DNA from: Lachnospiraceae bacterium
GTDB lineage: Bacteria > Bacillota_A > Clostridia > Lachnospirales > Lachnospiraceae
Length of the DNA stretch: 53,093 bases
NCBI GenBank assembly: GCA_024684065.1
Contig: JAIKXO010000178.1
Span: forward strand, 1-53,093
Direction: 5' to 3'
Both the position numbers and the translations under genes were made by a program. Shown here in pieces: positions 50,972-53,093 of this stretch. The notes under the pieces are model-generated. The model did no database searches and had not been told where the DNA came from. It saw only the letters and a program-made list of their open reading frames with translations. How positions within the stretch are numbered: position 1 is the stretch's first letter; each line of letters begins with the position of its first letter.

Positions 50972-51642
50972 TGCCACTTAACCTCCAGGAATCGCGCTAA
51001 CAGGCTGATCGGCCAGCACGCAAGAAAGTACAGGATAAAGACCGTCAGATATACGCCAAAGGCCGCGTTCGGGCTGCTCATCCTGTTTGCTTCAATGATC
51101 TGCTGTGAGACCTTAAGGACCTCCACCACCCCGATCATAAGTACTAACGACGTGGTTTTTATCATACGTGTGATCAGATTTATCGACAGCGGGATCAGCC
51201 GGCGCACCGTCTGGGGAAGGATAACGTAAAGAAAAGTCTGCCCCCCGGTAAGTCCCAGAGCTTCGCTGCTTTCATACTGGTGCCTCGGGATGGATATAAG
51301 CGCCCCTCTTACAAGATCTCCCATCTCCGCGGTTCCCCAAAGGGTAAAAACGATGATGGAGGACAGCTCTCCCGAAAGATTCCAGCCAAATGTGGATGTG
51401 GTTCCGAAAAAAACTATAAACAAAAGGACAAGCTGCGGCATTATTCGGATAAAATCCAGATAGACGCGAAGGATGATCTGCAAAACAGGATTCTTTTTTG
51501 TCATGAGCATCCCCATGAGGATCCCGAGCGGTATGCTGAGCACCACCGAGATAAGACTTATGCGCAACGCAGTCCAAAGCCCCATAAGCAAACGCGTAAA
51601 ATTGCTTCCCTTCAATAACACCTCAAGCCCCAAATCCGGCAT
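50968..51642 (-). CDS. Amino-acid ABC transporter permease
   Basis: A 224-residue HisM-family permease with about five membrane helices. The conserved EAA-type loop ESSEALGLTGGQTFLYVILPQTVRRLIP contacts the ATPase. It overlaps the preceding permease gene by 20 bases, so the two are made together and probably form a heterodimer. Confidence 0.93.
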   Translation of the reverse strand: MPDLGLEVLLKGSNFTRLLMGLWTALRISLISVVLSIPLGILMGMLMTKKNPVLQIILRVYLDFIRIMPQLVLLFIVFFGTTSTFGWNLSGELSSIIVFTLWGTAEMGDLVRGALISIPRHQYESSEALGLTGGQTFLYVILPQTVRRLIPLSINLITRMIKTTSLVLMIGVVEVLKVSQQIIEANRMSSPNAAFGVYLTVFILYFLACWPISLLARFLEVKWQ

Positions 51643-52282
51643 AACGCAGCCTCCTTTCCAGAAGGCTTCCCGCTATCGAGACAGGAAGCAATATGATCAG
51701 ATAGAACACTACGAGCAGGAACAGACTCTCCGTAGTGTTATAATGCATCCCGATCAGATCCTTTGCGGTAAACATCAGATCCATGATGCTTACTGCAGAA
51801 AACACGCTGGTCTCCTTCAGGAGAAAAACGACATTGGCAACAAGCGCCGGAACGCTCATGGAAAGAGCCTGTGGAAATACTACGTATTGCATGACCTGTC
51901 TGTGGCTCATTCCAAGGCTCTCGGCGCTCTCCGACTGAATATGAGGAACTGCTTCAAAACCGCTCCTGAAAGCCTCGGCCATATAACCGCCTCCTAAAAA
52001 AGCGAGCCCCGCGATCCCGCAAAGGTATGGGTCTGTAGGAACGCCGATCTTAGGAAGCCCGTAATATATAAAGAACAGCTGTACAAGAAGCGGCGTATTC
52101 CTGCTGATCTCTATATAGGCGGAGACAATGCGCCTTAAAACAGGTATTCTGAAAAACAGGATCACGGCACATGCTATTCCGATAACGAATGCCGCTATGA
52201 TCCCGATAACACCTAACTTTACCGTCAGGAAAGCCGCCTCTTTAAAGAGCGGATAATACTCCCGCAGAACCTCTGCCTGCAT
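51623..52282 (-). CDS. Amino-acid ABC transporter permease
   Basis: A 219-residue HisM-family permease with SRNTPLLVQLFFIYYGLP near residue 65 and the EAA-type loop SESAESLGMSHRQVMQYVVFPQAL. GGAGG precedes the ATG. It follows the NlpA-type binding protein after a gap of 180 bases and overlaps the second permease. Confidence 0.93.
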   Translation of the reverse strand: MQAEVLREYYPLFKEAAFLTVKLGVIGIIAAFVIGIACAVILFFRIPVLRRIVSAYIEISRNTPLLVQLFFIYYGLPKIGVPTDPYLCGIAGLAFLGGGYMAEAFRSGFEAVPHIQSESAESLGMSHRQVMQYVVFPQALSMSVPALVANVVFLLKETSVFSAVSIMDLMFTAKDLIGMHYNTTESLFLLVVFYLIILLPVSIAGSLLERRLRYAGFGA

Positions 52283-52463
52283 GTTTTGTGATCCTCCGAT
52301 CTGTTTTCATGTAACGCAATTCCCACAGGTCGGGTATGCGCCAAAACGTCAACAAGGGAGACCGCAATCTGCCTGATCGCGATCCCCTTATGACCTGTCT
52401 TGTGATCCGTACCCCATGCCCTAATAAAAGCCGGCAGGGGTATGTCTGAAAATTCAGGTAAGC
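52283..52463. other. Gap between binding protein and permeases
   Basis: No gene I can support. A minus-strand open frame without a start runs through most of it (52290-52445), and a ctgaattttcag palindrome lies near 52446-52457. No riboswitch is recognised. Confidence 0.3.
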
Positions 52464-53093
52464 TCAGTCTTCAAACGGAATGACTGCCCCGTCATAAGTA
52501 TCATCGATAAACTTCTTTATCTCATCGGATTTAAGAGCTTCAACCAGGGCTTTGATCCCCGCATCATTTTCATTGCCTTCCTTTACCGCAATGATATTGA
52601 CATAGGTCTTTGCCGCTTCGGAATCCGAGGTTTCATGCGCAACCGAATCCCTGCCGACGGAGAATCCCGCTTCCAGGGCATAATTTCCGTTTAATACGAT
52701 AAATTCAACCTCATCCTTGACCCTCGGAACCTGAGCCGCTTCCAGCTCTTCAATATTAATGTTCTTCGGATTGTCGACTATATCCAAAACCGTAGCCGTA
52801 AGACCTGCCCCGTCCTTTAGGGTGATCACACCGTTATCCTGAAGAAGGAGCAGTGCTCTTGCCTCATTTGTTGTGTCATTCGGAACGGCGATCGTGTCTC
52901 CATCCTCCAGTTCGTCAAGAGAGGCTTTCTTGCCCGGATAGATTCCAAAGGGTTCATAGTGGATACCGCCCGCATTGACAAGATGTGTGTCGTGCTCTTC
53001 ATTGAAATCATCAAGATAAGGTATGTGCTGGAAGTAGTTCGCATCAAATTCACCGCTCTCCACCACCAGGTTCGGCTGTACATAATCCTCGAA
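52464..53093 (-). CDS. NlpA/MetQ-family substrate-binding protein (5' end cut by window edge)
   Basis: The 210 visible codons are the C-terminal part of an NlpA-type binding protein: VVESGEFDANYFQHIPYL, FGIYPGKK, TIAVPNDTTNEARALLLLQ, and FIVLNGNYALEAGF follow the MetQ pattern. The family binds methionine or related amino acids and is usually a lipoprotein; the signal peptide lies beyond the window. It is the first visible gene of the ABC unit, but its partners here are HisM-type permeases, where MetI/MetN would be expected. Confidence 0.9.
   Translation of the reverse strand, partial: FEDYVQPNLVVESGEFDANYFQHIPYLDDFNEEHDTHLVNAGGIHYEPFGIYPGKKASLDELEDGDTIAVPNDTTNEARALLLLQDNGVITLKDGAGLTATVLDIVDNPKNINIEELEAAQVPRVKDEVEFIVLNGNYALEAGFSVGRDSVAHETSDSEAAKTYVNIIAVKEGNENDAGIKALVEALKSDEIKKFIDDTYDGAVIPFED

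Noticed and set aside
1..53093. tRNA or rRNA genes
   Set aside because: I saw no tRNA-like cloverleaf with a TTCGA loop and no rRNA segments; a tRNAscan-SE run would settle this.

Overview
The window reads as a chromosomal segment of an anaerobic Firmicute, most likely a member of the Lachnospiraceae or a close clostridial relative. The evidence is: Firmicute-type strong AGGAGG ribosome binding sites, a class B sortase, ATP-type PEP carboxykinase, a stand-alone anaerobic NrdG activase, a DUF512 radical-SAM protein, an EF-G-like paralogue, and dPGM and iPGM-type genes side by side. The assignment rests on gene content only, not on a marker-gene search. Almost all genes lie on the minus strand; the only plus-strand unit is gltA-cheY-cheX-like (28485-30804).

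Layout, left to right. 1-5200: partial sortase B, then an operon (transcribed right to left) leuS - Hpt - response regulator/HD-GYP. 5195-10650: EF-G-like GTPase, gpmA, a degenerate gpmI-like protein and a PilZ protein. 10654-15354: pheS-pheT-queA, preceded by a large palindromic repeat. 15372-16773: YihY-type membrane protein and a 6S RNA with its own near-consensus promoter. 16892-24255: a four-gene accessory cluster (two-TM K+ channel with C-terminal RyR-like domain; SLOG-like plus multi-TM SLATT-like protein; TIR-TM protein with a long repeat ectodomain; exported HtrA-like lipoprotein). 24542-30804: pckA, an M24 aminopeptidase, citrate synthase and a CheY/CheX-like pair. 30903-37080: small membrane protein/thrC, rnhA and a nucleoside-salvage group (punA, BMP lipoprotein, cdd, amidohydrolase). 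37175-44771: tightly overlapped dut-DUF512-der-plsY-gpsA-moxR-VWA, with nrdG downstream of a mosaic repeat. 45021-53093: an acidic lipoprotein, a CE2-like esterase with a LacI/CcpA-like operator, and two amino-acid ABC transporter units, one with an ATPase fused to a histidine-kinase-like fold.

The most interesting region is 16892-24255. It combines TIR, SLOG, SLATT and RyR domains, which are known from comparative genomics as parts of nucleotide-signal conflict systems, with an extracytoplasmic repeat domain and an extracytoplasmic serine protease. A plausible reading is a membrane-bound sensing system in which an outside signal triggers TIR chemistry inside, and the SLOG-SLATT protein and the RyR-capped K+ channel respond by changing ion flow. 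This is inference from domains and gene order.

Intergenic space is rich in dispersed hairpin modules whose stems vary with compensating changes between copies. I saw no tRNA, rRNA, CRISPR array, integrase or transposase in the window.
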